Part shown: piece by piece, positions 16,110 to 27,926 of the stretch
Layout: the number at the start of each line of letters is the position of its first letter
Position numbering within the stretch: position 1 is the stretch's first letter
DNA from: Corynebacterium guangdongense
Lineage (GTDB): Bacteria > Actinomycetota > Actinomycetes > Mycobacteriales > Mycobacteriaceae
Direction: 5' to 3'
Assembly (NCBI RefSeq): GCF_030408915.1
Contig: NZ_CP047654.1
Coordinates: forward strand, 558,001 to 622,000
Length of the DNA: 64,000 nt
The notes under the pieces: generated by a model
The model's input: the letters and a program-made list of their open reading frames with translations, nothing else
Database searches by the model: none
Told to the model about the DNA's origin: nothing
Made by a program: the position numbers and the translations under genes

Positions 16110-16592
16110 ATGAAGGACACTTTCCCGGAGACCGGTTCGGTCCGGCTGGAGACCGCGGAGGAGACCCGGGGCTTCGGCCGTACGCTGGGCGAGGCTTTGG
16201 AGGCCGGTGACGTGGTCATCCTGGACGGGCCGCTGGGCGCCGGCAAGACCACCATGACCCAGGGCATCGCCGCCGGGATGGGGGTCCGGGGCCGGGTGAC
16301 CTCGCCGACCTTCGTCATCGCCCGCGAGCATCGGGGCGGCTCCGGGGGGCCGACGCTGGTGCACGTCGACGCCTACCGGCTTCTCGACGGCGCCGACCCC
16401 GAGGGTGCGCTGGACTCCCTGGATCTGGAGACCGAGCTGGGGGACGCCGTCGTCATCGCCGAGTGGGGTGGGGGACTGGTGGAGCAGATCGCCGATCGCT
16501 ACCTGCTGATCACGCTGGATCGCACCACCGCCGTCGAGGAGGACCCGGACTCGGAGGCGCGCTACGTGTCCTGGGAATCACACGGCGGATAA
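16110..16592 (+). CDS. tsaE: tRNA t6A synthesis ATPase TsaE
   Basis: A 160-residue P-loop ATPase required, with TsaB and TsaD, for N6-threonylcarbamoyladenosine modification of ANN-decoding tRNAs. The Walker A motif is DGPLGAGKTTMTQG near residue 40, the switch region contains TSPTFVIAREH, and LVHVDAYRL and VVIAEWGGG are the conserved downstream motifs. The gene begins three bases after alr. The other members, tsaB and tsaD, lie 2-4 kb downstream in the same orientation, separated by a transporter and a small membrane protein. Confidence 0.95.
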   Translation: MKDTFPETGSVRLETAEETRGFGRTLGEALEAGDVVILDGPLGAGKTTMTQGIAAGMGVRGRVTSPTFVIAREHRGGSGGPTLVHVDAYRLLDGADPEGALDSLDLETELGDAVVIAEWGGGLVEQIADRYLLITLDRTTAVEEDPDSEARYVSWESHGG

Positions 16593-16661
16593 AGATCACA
16601 CCTTAATCTTGTCCGGGGTCGCCGGAATGCGGAACAATGGGGGCGAAAGGAGTCTCTCGCG

Positions 16662-18257
16662 ATGCTCGCATTCCTGGCTGACAACAGCCTCTTCACCCTC
16701 GTCCTGATTCTGGCCGTGGGACTGGCGCTCGGAAAGGTCAGGATCTTCGGCGTCTCCCTCGGCGCCGCCATGGTGCTTTTCGTGGCGCTGGGCCTGGCCA
16801 CCGCCAACCCCGAGATCCAGATCCCGCCCCTGCTCTACCAGCTTGGACTGGCGATGTTCGTCTACGCCATCGGCCTGAGCGCCGGCCCCGCCTTCTTCCG
16901 GGAGTTCCGCACCCGCGGCTGGAAGGTCACCGTGCTCGGTCTGGCGGCCCTGCTCCTGCTCACCGCCCTGGCGTGGGTGCTGGTGCGGGCCGTCGGCCTG
17001 GATCCGGTCACCGGCGCCGGCATGTTCGCCGGCGCGCTGAGCTCGACCCCAGGCATGGCCGCCGTCGTCTCGATGGTCGACCCGGCCGACGCCCAGGCAC
17101 CCGTCGTCGGCTACTCCCTGGCGTACCCGGGAGCGGTCATCGGCACCATCCTCGTCGCCGCAGTCGGCTCCGCGGTGCTCAAAGTCGACCACGCCCGGGC
17201 CGCCCGCGACGCCGGCATGGTCACCGAACCGCTGGTCTGGCGCGGCGTCATCGTGGGCCCGGGCATCCACGGCCGCATCGGCGACCTGCCGGGCATCACC
17301 GGCCAGGCCGTCATCGCCACCCGCATCGCCGACGACCCCGGCCACCACCTCCTGGCCGATCCCACCGCGCTGCTGGCGGAGGGGATGCGGCTGGTCATCA
17401 ACGGCACCGAGGAGGCCGTGGGCACGGCCATCGCCCGCCTCGGCCGGCCCTACGACGCCAAGATCGAGGACTCCGAACTCGTCTACACCCGCATCACCGT
17501 CTCCAGCCCGGAGGTCGCGGGCCGCCGCATCCGCGAGCTCGACACCGTCGGCAAGGGTTTCCTCATCGCGCGCCTGCGCTCCGGCGATTCGGAGGTCGTG
17601 CCGGGGCCGCACACCGTGCTCAACTATTCGGATCGGGTGCGCGTGGTCGCGTCGCCGAGCAGGCTGCCGGCAATCCGGAGGTTCTTCGGCGACTCCGAGC
17701 GCGCGCTCGGCGACGTCGACCTGCTGCCCTTCGCGCTCGGCCTGGCGCTGGGGTTGGCCATCGGCCTCATCCCGATTCCCCTGCCCGGCGGAACCGTGCT
17801 CACCCTCGGCTTCGGCGGCGGCCCCATCGTCGCCGGGCTGGTGCTCGGGGCGCTCAACCGTACCGGCCCGGTCACCTGGCAGTTGCCCTTCCACGCCAAC
17901 CGCACCATGCAGACCCTCGGCCTGGCGGTCTTCCTGGCCGGCGTGGGCACCTCAGCGGGCGCGGGTTTCCGCGGCGCGCTGAGGGATCCTTCCTCGCTGC
18001 TCTACATCGGCCTCGGGCTGGTGCTCACCCTCGCCAGCGCCCTGCTCATCGGTCTGTTCGCCTGCCAGGTGCTGCGCATGAGCTGGGACGAGGCGATGGG
18101 CATGGCCGCCGGCATGACGACGAATCCGGCGGTGATCAGCTACCTCAACGGCCAGACCGGCACGGAACTGCCCAACCGCGGTTACGCGACGATCTACCCG
18201 ACGGCGATGATCGGAAAGATCGTCGCCGCCCAGATACTGCTGCTGCTTCTGGTGTAG
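16662..18257 (+). CDS. AspT/YidE-type exchanger with regulatory RCK_C domain
   Basis: A 531-residue membrane protein of the aspartate:alanine exchanger (AAE) family. Membrane helices occupy roughly residues 5-190 and 345-531, and a cytoplasmic segment (about 200-340) contains a TrkA-C/RCK_C-like domain (ITVSSPEVAGRRIRELD...DRVRVVAS). The helical halves share motifs such as GTSAGAGF and LSAGPAFF, typical of this duplicated family. Substrate cannot be told from sequence; amino or dicarboxylic acids are known for relatives. AAAGGAG precedes the ATG by nine bases. It separates tsaE from tsaB, as in C. glutamicum. Confidence 0.88.
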   Translation: MLAFLADNSLFTLVLILAVGLALGKVRIFGVSLGAAMVLFVALGLATANPEIQIPPLLYQLGLAMFVYAIGLSAGPAFFREFRTRGWKVTVLGLAALLLLTALAWVLVRAVGLDPVTGAGMFAGALSSTPGMAAVVSMVDPADAQAPVVGYSLAYPGAVIGTILVAAVGSAVLKVDHARAARDAGMVTEPLVWRGVIVGPGIHGRIGDLPGITGQAVIATRIADDPGHHLLADPTALLAEGMRLVINGTEEAVGTAIARLGRPYDAKIEDSELVYTRITVSSPEVAGRRIRELDTVGKGFLIARLRSGDSEVVPGPHTVLNYSDRVRVVASPSRLPAIRRFFGDSERALGDVDLLPFALGLALGLAIGLIPIPLPGGTVLTLGFGGGPIVAGLVLGALNRTGPVTWQLPFHANRTMQTLGLAVFLAGVGTSAGAGFRGALRDPSSLLYIGLGLVLTLASALLIGLFACQVLRMSWDEAMGMAAGMTTNPAVISYLNGQTGTELPNRGYATIYPTAMIGKIVAAQILLLLLV

Positions 18258-18267
18258 CCTCACACGA

Positions 18268-18744
18268 ATGAAGTTGAACAGCACCGCCAAGTACGTCATC
18301 GCCGTCATCGCCGTCGTCTGGGTCATCCTGCTCGCCGTCATGGTCGCCCTGTCCGCGCAGCGCCCGGGTGAGACGGTCAGCGGGGGCCTGGAAAAGGCCA
18401 CCGCCGCCTTCGACGACGCGAACCTCTCGGCCTCCATGGTCCGGGCCGGTGACGTCTACGGCGACGACTTCGGCGCGGGCCTCATCGTGTGCCCCGGGGT
18501 CACCGAGGCCGAGGTCGGCCAGGGCCTCGGCGTCGACGCCTCCTCCATGGGGCTGGACGGCGGCGCGGTCCCGGAAGGCACCAACTACGTGCTGCTGGTC
18601 AGCCAGGACGGCAGCACCCAGGCCGACGCCATCTCCCAGGACAGCGTCAACCTGTGCACCGTGCCGACCAACGCGATCTATCCGGACATGTTCATTCCGC
18701 TGACCAAGACCGCTGATGGTGGCTGGGAGCTGCCCGCAGCCTAA
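18268..18744 (+). CDS. Membrane-anchored hypothetical protein
   Basis: A 158-residue protein with one N-terminal membrane helix (YVIAVIAVVWVILLAVMVAL, residues 9-28) and an extracytoplasmic domain of about 125 residues with two cysteines (VCPGV and NLCTV) that could form a disulfide. It probably faces the cell wall. The ATG follows TAGCCT by seven bases, so it is likely leaderless, with its promoter inside the end of the transporter gene. The tsaB GTG lies ten bases after its stop. I do not recognise a characterised family. Confidence 0.8.
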   Translation: MKLNSTAKYVIAVIAVVWVILLAVMVALSAQRPGETVSGGLEKATAAFDDANLSASMVRAGDVYGDDFGAGLIVCPGVTEAEVGQGLGVDASSMGLDGGAVPEGTNYVLLVSQDGSTQADAISQDSVNLCTVPTNAIYPDMFIPLTKTADGGWELPAA

Positions 18745-18754
18745 AGTGGCGGGT

Positions 18755-19405
18755 GTGATTGTTCTCGCGATAGACACCGCCACCGCCGACCTGGTGACCG
18801 GCCTGGTCAACACTGACACAGGCGAGTCCACCGACAACATCCTGCCGGGCTCGCGCGGGCACAACGAAAACCTCGTGCCCGCGATCCAGGGCCTGCTCGC
18901 CGCTGCCGACCTCACCTTCGCCGACCTCGACGCCGTCGTCGTCGGCGTCGGCCCCGGCCCCTTCACCTCCCTGCGCATCGGCATGGCCACCGCCGCCGCC
19001 ATCGCGCAGGCCCGGGGCATCCCGGTGCACGGGGTGACCACCCACGACGCCATCGCCGCGCGGATCTCCGCCGAGCGCGTCCTCGTCGCCACCGACGCCC
19101 GCCGGAAGGAGATCTACTGGGCCACCTACTCCGGCGGCCGCCGCACCGCCGGCCCCGACGTGGTCAAACCGGCCGACCTCACGCTCCCGCACGAGGTCGA
19201 CGTCGTCAGCGTGCCCGCCCACATCGACCTTGACGTGGCAGGGGAGCGCGTCGACCTCACCCCGCGCGCCACCGAGCTTGTGGCCGCGGCCGACCTGAGC
19301 GTCGACCCGGCCCCGCTGACCCCGCTCTACCTGCGCCGCCCCGACGCGAAGGTGCCCGAGCCCGCGCCGAAGTCGCCCGCCATTCCTGATGTGGACCTGA
19401 CATGA
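18755..19405 (+). CDS. tsaB: tRNA threonylcarbamoyladenosine protein TsaB
   Basis: A 216-residue ASKHA-fold protein that forms the t6A-synthesis complex with TsaD and TsaE. The N-terminus IVLAIDTATADLVTGL and the central VVGVGPGPFTSLRIGMATA are the family signatures. The start is GTG 18755, which gives the usual N-terminus; TAAAGT at 18742-18747 lies seven bases upstream, so it can also be transcribed as a leaderless mRNA. Its end overlaps rimI by four bases (ATGA), and rimI overlaps tsaD in the same way, making one translationally coupled operon. Confidence 0.94.
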   Translation: MIVLAIDTATADLVTGLVNTDTGESTDNILPGSRGHNENLVPAIQGLLAAADLTFADLDAVVVGVGPGPFTSLRIGMATAAAIAQARGIPVHGVTTHDAIAARISAERVLVATDARRKEIYWATYSGGRRTAGPDVVKPADLTLPHEVDVVSVPAHIDLDVAGERVDLTPRATELVAAADLSVDPAPLTPLYLRRPDAKVPEPAPKSPAIPDVDLT

Positions 19406-19875
19406 AGATCCGTGAGCTCAGGGCCGCCGACGCGACTCGCTGCGCCGAACTCGAGAGCCAGCTCTTCGCCGGGGACAACCCCTGGCCCCGCGACGTCTTC
19501 CTCGTCGAGTTCAACCACCCCTGGACCTTCTACTGGGGGGTCTTCGACGAGGAGCTGCTCGTCGGATACGCGGGCGTGGCCATGCTCGGCCCGCGCGAGG
19601 ATCCCGAGTTCGAGGTCCACACCATCGGCGTCGACCCGGCCTACCAGGGCCGCGGTCTGGGCCGGGCGCTGATGGATCAGATGGTGCACGCCGCGGACGC
19701 CGTCGACGCCCAGATGTTCCTCGAGGTCCGCACCGACAACGGGCCGGCGATCGGGCTCTACGAGAAGTACGGCTTCACCGTGCTGGCCACGCGTAAGAAC
19801 TACTACCAACCCTCCGGGGCCGACGCCTACACCATGGCGAGAAAATCCCTGAGCGAATCCAGGAGTGAGAAATGA
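19402..19875 (+). CDS. rimI: Ribosomal-protein-alanine N-acetyltransferase RimI
   Basis: A 157-residue GNAT acetyltransferase, thought to acetylate the N-terminus of ribosomal protein S18 and possibly other proteins. The acetyl-CoA binding motif is [14 protein letters not shown] near residue 80, and the C-terminal motif [17 protein letters not shown] is typical of RimI. It lies between tsaB and tsaD with four-base overlaps on both sides; this order is conserved across actinobacteria. Confidence 0.92.
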   Translation: MKIRELRAADATRCAELESQLFAGDNPWPRDVFLVEFNHPWTFYWGVFDEELLVGYAGVAMLGPREDPEFEVHTIGVDPAYQGRGLGRALMDQMVHAADAVDAQMFLEVRTDNGPAIGLYEKYGFTVLATRKNYYQPSGADAYTMARKSLSESRSEK

Positions 19876-20903
19876 TCATCTGCGGAATTGAGTCCTCGTG
19901 TGATGAGACCGGCGTGGGCGTCGTCGAGCTCGCCGAGGACGGCACCATGACCGTGCTGGCCAACGAGGTCGCCAGCTCCATGAGCGAGCACGCCCGGTTC
20001 GGCGGCGTCGTGCCGGAGGTCGCCTCCCGGGCGCACCTGGAGGCCATGCCCAACGTGATGGCGGCCGCGCTGGCGAAGGCTGGCGTCGACAAGCCCGACG
20101 CGGTGGCCGCCACCGTCGGCCCGGGCCTGGCGGGCGCGCTCATGGTCGGCGCCTCCGCGGGCAAGGCCTACGCCGCCGCCTGGGGGGTGCCTTTCTACGG
20201 CGTCAACCACCTCGGCGGCCACGTCGCCGTCGCCAACCTCGACGGCGAGGCGCTGCCGCATTCGGTCGCGCTGCTCGTCTCCGGCGGGCATACGCAGATC
20301 CTCGAGGTCGACGCCGTCGGCCGGCCCATGCGCGAGCTGGGCACCACGCTCGACGACGCCGCCGGCGAAGCCTACGACAAGGTCGCCCGCCTCCTCGGCC
20401 TCGGCTACCCGGGCGGGCCGGTGATCGACAAGGTCGCCCGACGCGGCACCGACTCCATTAAATTCCCGCGCGCCCTGATGAAGGGCGGCGACAACAGGTA
20501 CAACTTCTCCTTCTCCGGCCTCAAGACCGCCGTCGCACGCTACGTGGAGGCGGCTGAGCGTTCCGGTGAACAGATCGTCGTCGAGGACGTCTGCGCCTCT
20601 TTCCAGGAGGCCGTTGCGGACGTGCTGACCCGGAAGGCGGTCCAGGCCTGCCTCGACACCGGGGCCCGGGTGCTGCTGCTGGGCGGGGGAGTGGCGGCCA
20701 ACTCGCGCCTGCGTGAGCTGGCGCTGGAGCGTTGTGAGGCTGCGGGCATCGAGCTGCGGGTCCCGGCGTTCAACCTCTGCACCGACAACGGGGTGATGGT
20801 CGCGGCCCTCGGGGCCCAGCTCATCCACGAGGGCAGTGCGGCGTCGCCGTGGTCGACGGGAACGGATCCGTCGCTGGACGTGGAGATTCCGGTGGTCAAC
20901 TAG
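19872..20903 (+). CDS. tsaD: tRNA N6-adenosine threonylcarbamoyltransferase TsaD
   Basis: A 343-residue metalloenzyme that transfers the threonylcarbamoyl group to A37 of tRNA. The N-terminal motif [14 protein letters not shown], the [18 protein letters not shown] segment, the metal-site [11 protein letters not shown] (HxxxH-type pair) and the nucleotide loop [15 protein letters not shown] are all intact. It is the last gene of the tsaB-rimI-tsaD unit. No strong terminator follows directly. Confidence 0.96.
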   Translation: MIICGIESSCDETGVGVVELAEDGTMTVLANEVASSMSEHARFGGVVPEVASRAHLEAMPNVMAAALAKAGVDKPDAVAATVGPGLAGALMVGASAGKAYAAAWGVPFYGVNHLGGHVAVANLDGEALPHSVALLVSGGHTQILEVDAVGRPMRELGTTLDDAAGEAYDKVARLLGLGYPGGPVIDKVARRGTDSIKFPRALMKGGDNRYNFSFSGLKTAVARYVEAAERSGEQIVVEDVCASFQEAVADVLTRKAVQACLDTGARVLLLGGGVAANSRLRELALERCEAAGIELRVPAFNLCTDNGVMVAALGAQLIHEGSAASPWSTGTDPSLDVEIPVVN

Positions 20904-21085
20904 TTCCCCCGGAGAACGGGTGGGGCAGGCCCTCGCGGGCGTAAGCGGCAGTACGGGAGGACAATGGGACGCGACGATGACGGAGACCGCGTTCATACTT
21001 CCCCCGAGCCAGCACGGTGACGCCTGCGCTGCTGGGGTAGCGTAAAGATGATCTGTTTCTGGCCCCAAAACTCTGGAGTGTTTTC
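20904..21085. other. Intergenic region between tsaD and the next gene
   Basis: A 182-base gap without a convincing frame. GGTAGCGTAAAGATG near 21034-21048 contains -10-like TAGCGT and TAAAGA hexamers that may drive the following gene; its leader would be 30-40 bases. I see no terminator with a T-run after tsaD. Confidence 0.4.
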
Positions 21086-21505
21086 ATGCCCAACGGCCTA
21101 GTCGTCAACCCGGACGGGACTCAGCGTCTTATTGACTTTGAACTGCCGAACGCTCGTGAGTTCATCGGTGGCCTGATCAGCACCCACGTGGACGTCTCTT
21201 TCAATGAGGCGGGCCGGGACTTCACCCTCATCTACAACCCGGACGCCCGTGACGACGGCGCCGCCCCCAGCCCCGTCGGTTCGCTCGCGCGCATGCACGG
21301 GGAGACCGGCAACTCCACGTTCTTCCTCGATCCGGTGCGTGCGGTGTTCGGGCCGGTCATCTTCGTCGGCGCCGACGGGGGGCCGATCGGGGACAAGGAC
21401 GTGGCGGAGATTCACGGGGCCGTCGAGGCCGCCCGCAACTACTCCCAGGACTACCCGGACGAGTACCGGCTGTGGAACGCGGCGGCGCGCAACATGGGCA
21501 ATTAA
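21086..21505 (+). CDS. Hypothetical protein upstream of groES
   Basis: A 139-residue soluble protein beginning [20 protein letters not shown]. It has no membrane segment and no cysteine; its end is rich in Tyr, Asp and Arg. [33 protein letters not shown] wording in the middle (residues 68-95) suggests a compact alpha/beta fold reminiscent of DUF3846-type proteins, but I cannot assign it firmly. TCTGGAG lies upstream of the ATG. It ends 14 bases before the CIRCE elements of groES. Confidence 0.7.
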   Translation: MPNGLVVNPDGTQRLIDFELPNAREFIGGLISTHVDVSFNEAGRDFTLIYNPDARDDGAAPSPVGSLARMHGETGNSTFFLDPVRAVFGPVIFVGADGGPIGDKDVAEIHGAVEAARNYSQDYPDEYRLWNAAARNMGN

Positions 21506-21518
21506 CCCGAGGGGGACG

Positions 21519-21545
21519 TTGGCACTCTCTGAGGTTGAATGCTGG
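21519..21545 (+). promoter_or_regulatory. CIRCE-like element (distal)
   Basis: TTGGCACTC-N9-GAATGCTGG matches the CIRCE consensus TTAGCACTC-N9-GAGTGCTAA with a degenerate right arm. Its right arm overlaps the left arm of the next element, so HrcA dimers could bind side by side or compete. Confidence 0.7.
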
Positions 21546-21568
21546 CACTCGTATGGTTAGAGTGCTAG
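21542..21568 (+). promoter_or_regulatory. CIRCE element (proximal), HrcA operator of groESL
   Basis: CTGGCACTC-N9-GAGTGCTAG is a perfect 9-9-9 inverted repeat close to the CIRCE consensus. It lies 100 bases before the groES start and should mediate heat-shock control by HrcA. Confidence 0.9.
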
Positions 21569-21669
21569 TCAGGTCGTTTCACCCACAGTTGTTCACCCGC
21601 GACGACGGCTGTGCTGGAAAACTACCGGCACAACAGATTCAACGAACATTCCCTGAAAGGAATTTTACA

Positions 21670-21969
21670 GTGGCTAACGTCAACATTCGCCCGCTCGAGG
21701 ACAAGGTTCTGGTTCAGATCGTCGAAGCTGAGACCACCACCGCTTCCGGCCTGGTCATCCCGGACTCCGCTCAGGAGAAGCCGCAGGAGGCCACCGTCAT
21801 CGCCGTGGGTCCGGGCCGTCTGGACGACAAGGGTGAGCGCCTGCCGATCGACGTCAAGGAGGGCGATACCGTCGTGTTCTCCAAGTACGGCGGCACCGAG
21901 CTGAAGTACGGCGGCGAGGAGTTCCTCCTGCTCTCCGCGCGCGACCTGCTCGCCGTCGTCGAGAAGTAG
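21670..21969 (+). CDS. groES: Co-chaperonin GroES
   Basis: A 99-residue GroES (Hsp10), the heptameric lid of the chaperonin. The sequence [27 protein letters not shown] covers the conserved N-terminal strand and the mobile loop that contacts GroEL. The end, [20 protein letters not shown], is canonical. The start codon is GTG at 21670, with AAAGGA eight bases upstream. groEL follows after eleven bases. Confidence 0.98.
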   Translation: MANVNIRPLEDKVLVQIVEAETTTASGLVIPDSAQEKPQEATVIAVGPGRLDDKGERLPIDVKEGDTVVFSKYGGTELKYGGEEFLLLSARDLLAVVEK

Positions 21970-21977
21970 GGCGATAG

Positions 21978-23600
<1,623 letters not shown>

Positions 23601-23616
23601 TTAGCTGGGCACGAAA

Positions 23617-23656
23617 AATCCGCCGGTATCTGCTGATACCGGCGGATTCCTCTTTT
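23617..23656. terminator. Bidirectional terminator between groEL1 and whiB3
   Basis: AATCCGCCGGTATC / GATACCGGCGGATT forms a 14-base perfect stem with a TGCT loop. CCTCTTTTT follows on the plus strand and a T-run follows on the minus strand, so it can end both convergent transcripts. Confidence 0.9.
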
Positions 23657-23676
23657 TCCGCGTGCCGGCCCGGAGG

Positions 23677-23976
23677 TCAGGCCTTGACGCGGACTCGCTT
23701 GGTGCGGTTGCGCAGGACGGTGGCGCGCTCGGACTCCGACAAGCCGCCCCAGATGCCGTAGGGCTCGGCGACGTTGAGCGCATGGGTACGGCACTGCTCG
23801 ATCACCGGGCAGGTGTGGCAGATGGCCTTGGCGCGGTTCTCGCGCTGGGCGCGCGCACGGCCGCGCTCGCCGTCCGGGTGGTAGAAGACGTCGGACTCTT
23901 CGCCGCGGCACGTGCCGTGCAGCTGCCAGTCCCAGAAATCAGCGTTCGGTCCCGGGAGCAGGTGCGGTTGAGACAT
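23677..23976 (-). CDS. whiB3: WhiB-family iron-sulfur regulator (WhiB3 position)
   Basis: A 99-residue WhiB-like protein that binds a redox- and NO-sensitive [4Fe-4S] cluster. The four cysteines are at residues 23, 53, 56 and 62 (C-x29-CxxC-x5-C), followed by the GIWGG turn and a basic C-terminal helix for DNA contact. The position between groEL1 and sigD is that of M. tuberculosis whiB3 (Rv3416); the paralogue is inferred from synteny. The longer upstream frame is unlikely, because AAGGAGA lies just before the ATG at 23976. Confidence 0.93.
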   Translation of the reverse strand: MSQPHLLPGPNADFWDWQLHGTCRGEESDVFYHPDGERGRARAQRENRAKAICHTCPVIEQCRTHALNVAEPYGIWGGLSESERATVLRNRTKRVRVKA

Positions 23977-24369
23977 TCTCTTATTTCTCCTTCTGAAAGT
24001 TTGCGCGCGACCGAATCTGGTGAATCCGTGGCAGGGAGTGCCTTCTCGCCGAGCGCCGCAGGAGGGAGTGTGGTAGATGACAATGAATTTCAGGTGTACG
24101 AAAAATGTCCGCATGGTGGCATCTTGAGGTTTCCGGGGAGATGGATGGGCATGAGCTGGCTTTTCGCCGAAGGTTAAAGGTGAGTGAACTTTTATCCACG
24201 GCGACGTTGGCCCCTCGTGGAGATGGCCGCCAGCCAAAGAGGGTAAGATCGGGGGTCGGCTTGAGCGCGGTCGTCCATGTCACCCTGTGGGCGGCCTTTA
24301 TTTTGACGGGTCGCCATCACCAACCGCGGCCGGCAGCGCAGAAACCAGGGATGAGAGGACGGGCGGCAC
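23977..24369. other. Intergenic region between whiB3 and sigD
   Basis: This 393-base divergent region is noticeably less GC-rich than its neighbours and holds no convincing gene. It should contain the promoters of whiB3 (minus) and sigD (plus). TAAGAT at 24244-24249 is a possible -10 for sigD with a 115-base leader. I see no clear sigma-H/E-type GGAA...GTT pair. Confidence 0.5.
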
Positions 24370-24942
24370 GTGAGCGACTCGATCGACGATGAGCTGGCCG
24401 TGCTCGTCCCCGACGCGAAGCGGGGTGACCGCAGGGCGCTCCAGGGAATCATCCGCGTGATCTACCCGCCGGTCCTGCGCTATGCGCGTGCCCGCATCGG
24501 CGGGGGCAAGTCCCCGACGCCGGAGGACGTGGCCCAGGAGGTGTGCCTGGCGGTCTCCCAGTCGATCGACAAGTACGTCGACAAGGGCAAGCCCTTCATG
24601 GCGTACGTCTACGGAATCGCCTTCAACAAGGTGGCGGACGCCCACCGCGCCATGGCGCGGGATCAGTCGGCGCCCACGGAGGAGGTTCCGGACTCGGTGG
24701 ACGAGCAGAACACCCCCGAGGAATCCGTGCTGGTCATGGATGGAAGTAACAGAGCGCGCGCACTTCTCGATTCACTCAGTGAGAAGGCCCGCGAAATTCT
24801 GATTCTCCGAATCTACGTTGGCCTGTCGGCAGAGGAAACCGCCCGGATGGTCTCGAGCACGCCTGGGGCGGTTCGGGTGGCCCAGCACCGGGCCCTGGCG
24901 TCCCTGCGTAAAACCCTGGAGCAACAAGGAGTCGAACAGTGA
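24370..24942 (+). CDS. sigD: ECF RNA polymerase sigma factor SigD
   Basis: A 190-residue ECF sigma factor. Region 2 contains TPEDVAQEVCLAVSQ (DxAQE/D motif) and region 4 the helix-turn-helix LSAEETARMVSSTPGAVRVAQHRALASLR. In C. glutamicum SigD controls mycolate and outer-envelope synthesis genes; the same role is likely here. The start is GTG with GAGAGGAC upstream. Its stop overlaps the start of rsdA by four bases (GTGA), the usual coupling of a sigma factor with its anti-sigma factor, and the order whiB3-sigD-guaB is conserved in corynebacteria and mycobacteria. Confidence 0.94.
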   Translation: MSDSIDDELAVLVPDAKRGDRRALQGIIRVIYPPVLRYARARIGGGKSPTPEDVAQEVCLAVSQSIDKYVDKGKPFMAYVYGIAFNKVADAHRAMARDQSAPTEEVPDSVDEQNTPEESVLVMDGSNRARALLDSLSEKAREILILRIYVGLSAEETARMVSSTPGAVRVAQHRALASLRKTLEQQGVEQ

Positions 24943-25736
24943 CGGAGCGTAACGCACGCCCAGACAACGACGTGACGCGTCAGCTGGCGCCGCTGGTTGA
25001 TGATGACGCGTTCATCACCGACCTTTCCCGCGGCATCGATCCGACCGACGGCGAGGACGACCTCGCCGCGCTTCTGCTGGAGCTCCGCGACGACGTCCAC
25101 GCGAACGTGCCGCCGACCCCGGTGGTGGAGGGCGCGGACGATTCGGAGGCGACCGTCATTCCGATGCGGACGGGCCGTGCACCCCGCCCCTGGCTGCACG
25201 GTCTGATCGGCGCGGCGGCGGCGACCGTCGTCATCGCCGGCGCTGGCGCGGTGCTGCTGCCGCCCCTCAACGACGACAGCGACCCCACCGTCGTCGAGCT
25301 GGCGAGCACCCTCGACGAGCTGGAGCATCGGGCCGCCGAGGGCGACATGGACGCGACCCGCAACCTCGTCAGCGAGGCCCGTGGCCTGGTCCGTCAGCTG
25401 GGGAGCCAGAACGTCGCCCCGGTCCCCGAGAATGCCGCCGCGCCGGCGACGGAAACCGTCACTGTCACGGAGACCACGACCGCGTCCAGCGCGCCGGCGG
25501 CCTCTGAGGCGCCGACCGCGACCACCGTCGTCAGCACGTCGGCGGCGCCCGTCACGGTGACCGAGACCCAGACCCAGACCCGGTCCAGCGTCGTCACCCA
25601 GACGGCCGTGGTCACCGTGACTGAACCCGCCCCCATCCGCCAGAACCCGCTGACGGACGTTACCTCGGAGGTGCCGAGCGTCGTCGACCAGGCACCCACC
25701 GTCGGCGACCTGACGCCGCCGCAGGTCCAGCAGTAG
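24939..25736 (+). CDS. rsdA: Anti-sigma-D factor RsdA
   Basis: A 265-residue single-pass membrane protein. The N-terminal cytoplasmic domain (1-80) carries the sigma-binding segment around DDDAFITDLSRG; a membrane helix follows at about 86-108; the extracytoplasmic part has a helical stretch (115-160) and a Thr/Val/Ala-rich low-complexity tail ending PPQVQQ. This matches actinobacterial RsdA, which holds SigD inactive at the membrane until proteolysis. There is no zinc-binding HxxxCxxC motif, as expected for RsdA. The start GTG overlaps the sigD stop, with AAGGAG upstream. Confidence 0.9.
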   Translation: MTERNARPDNDVTRQLAPLVDDDAFITDLSRGIDPTDGEDDLAALLLELRDDVHANVPPTPVVEGADDSEATVIPMRTGRAPRPWLHGLIGAAAATVVIAGAGAVLLPPLNDDSDPTVVELASTLDELEHRAAEGDMDATRNLVSEARGLVRQLGSQNVAPVPENAAAPATETVTVTETTTASSAPAASEAPTATTVVSTSAAPVTVTETQTQTRSSVVTQTAVVTVTEPAPIRQNPLTDVTSEVPSVVDQAPTVGDLTPPQVQQ

Positions 25737-25746
25737 GAAAACGAAC

Positions 25747-25790
25747 GACTCCGCGCAGATCCGGAATCTGCGCGGAGTCTTTCATTTTCC
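25747..25790. terminator. Terminator between rsdA and the DUF5319 gene
   Basis: GACTCCGCGCAGAT / ATCTGCGCGGAGTC (25747-25760 with 25766-25779) is followed by TTTCATTTTCC. It lies between two convergent genes and may serve both. Confidence 0.85.
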
Positions 25791-26161
25791 TAGCGGGCCT
25801 CCATGCCGTCGAGGTACCCGAGCGCGTAATCCCAGGGAACATAGGCGTGGACGTCGGGCTCGGCGCTGGGCTCATGCACGGCGGCGAGTTTGCCGTCGAG
25901 GGTGGCCTGCATGTTGGCGGCCATGATCTCCCAGTCGTAGTAGTGCCACTCGTCGCAGTCCTCGCAGAGGAAGAGGATTCCGCGCATGCCGCGCGGGGTC
26001 AGCTTGGCCTGGCATTCGCGGACCAGGCGCAGGTCCTCCACGATGGCGGCGCGCTCGTCGTTCTCGAGCGGGGGAGCCGGCTCCTCCGGATCGAGGAAGG
26101 ACGCGGGGTCGTTCGGATCGTCCGCGAACGGGTCTCGGGGCATCATCGCGTCGTAGTTCAC
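25790..26161 (-). CDS. DUF5319-family protein
   Basis: A 123-residue conserved actinobacterial protein of unknown function. Features are the N-terminal MMPRDPFADDPNDPASFL, a CxxC pair in LFLCEDCDEWHYYDW that could bind a metal, and an acidic C-terminal half. It always accompanies guaB in this group, here divergently. GTG 26161 is chosen as start because a -10-like TAGGGT lies nine bases upstream; ATG 26146 would give 118 residues and begins exactly at the most conserved segment. The frame open further upstream is the reverse of guaB. Confidence 0.85.
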   Translation of the reverse strand: MNYDAMMPRDPFADDPNDPASFLDPEEPAPPLENDERAAIVEDLRLVRECQAKLTPRGMRGILFLCEDCDEWHYYDWEIMAANMQATLDGKLAAVHEPSAEPDVHAYVPWDYALGYLDGMEAR

Positions 26162-26233
26162 ACTGGTCACCCTATTGTGGAGTGCTGTCCCAGGCAATTC
26201 ACCCGACGGGGGTGGAAGGACTATGGTAGATGA

Positions 26234-27811
<1,578 letters not shown>

Positions 27812-27828
27812 GCGCCGGTCTGCACGTC

Positions 27829-27857
27829 AGGACCGCTCCCTCGGGGGCGGTCCTTTT
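27829..27857 (+). terminator. Terminator of guaB
   Basis: AGGACCGC and GCGGTCCT form a stem around a C/G-rich loop, followed immediately by TTTTG. It is 17 bases after the guaB stop. Confidence 0.85.
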
Positions 27858-27926
27858 GTGATCCTGAAGGTATGGACAATCCGCTGTGCAACGGAGGAAA
27901 CTGGGAACTACAGGGAGGTGTCCGGT

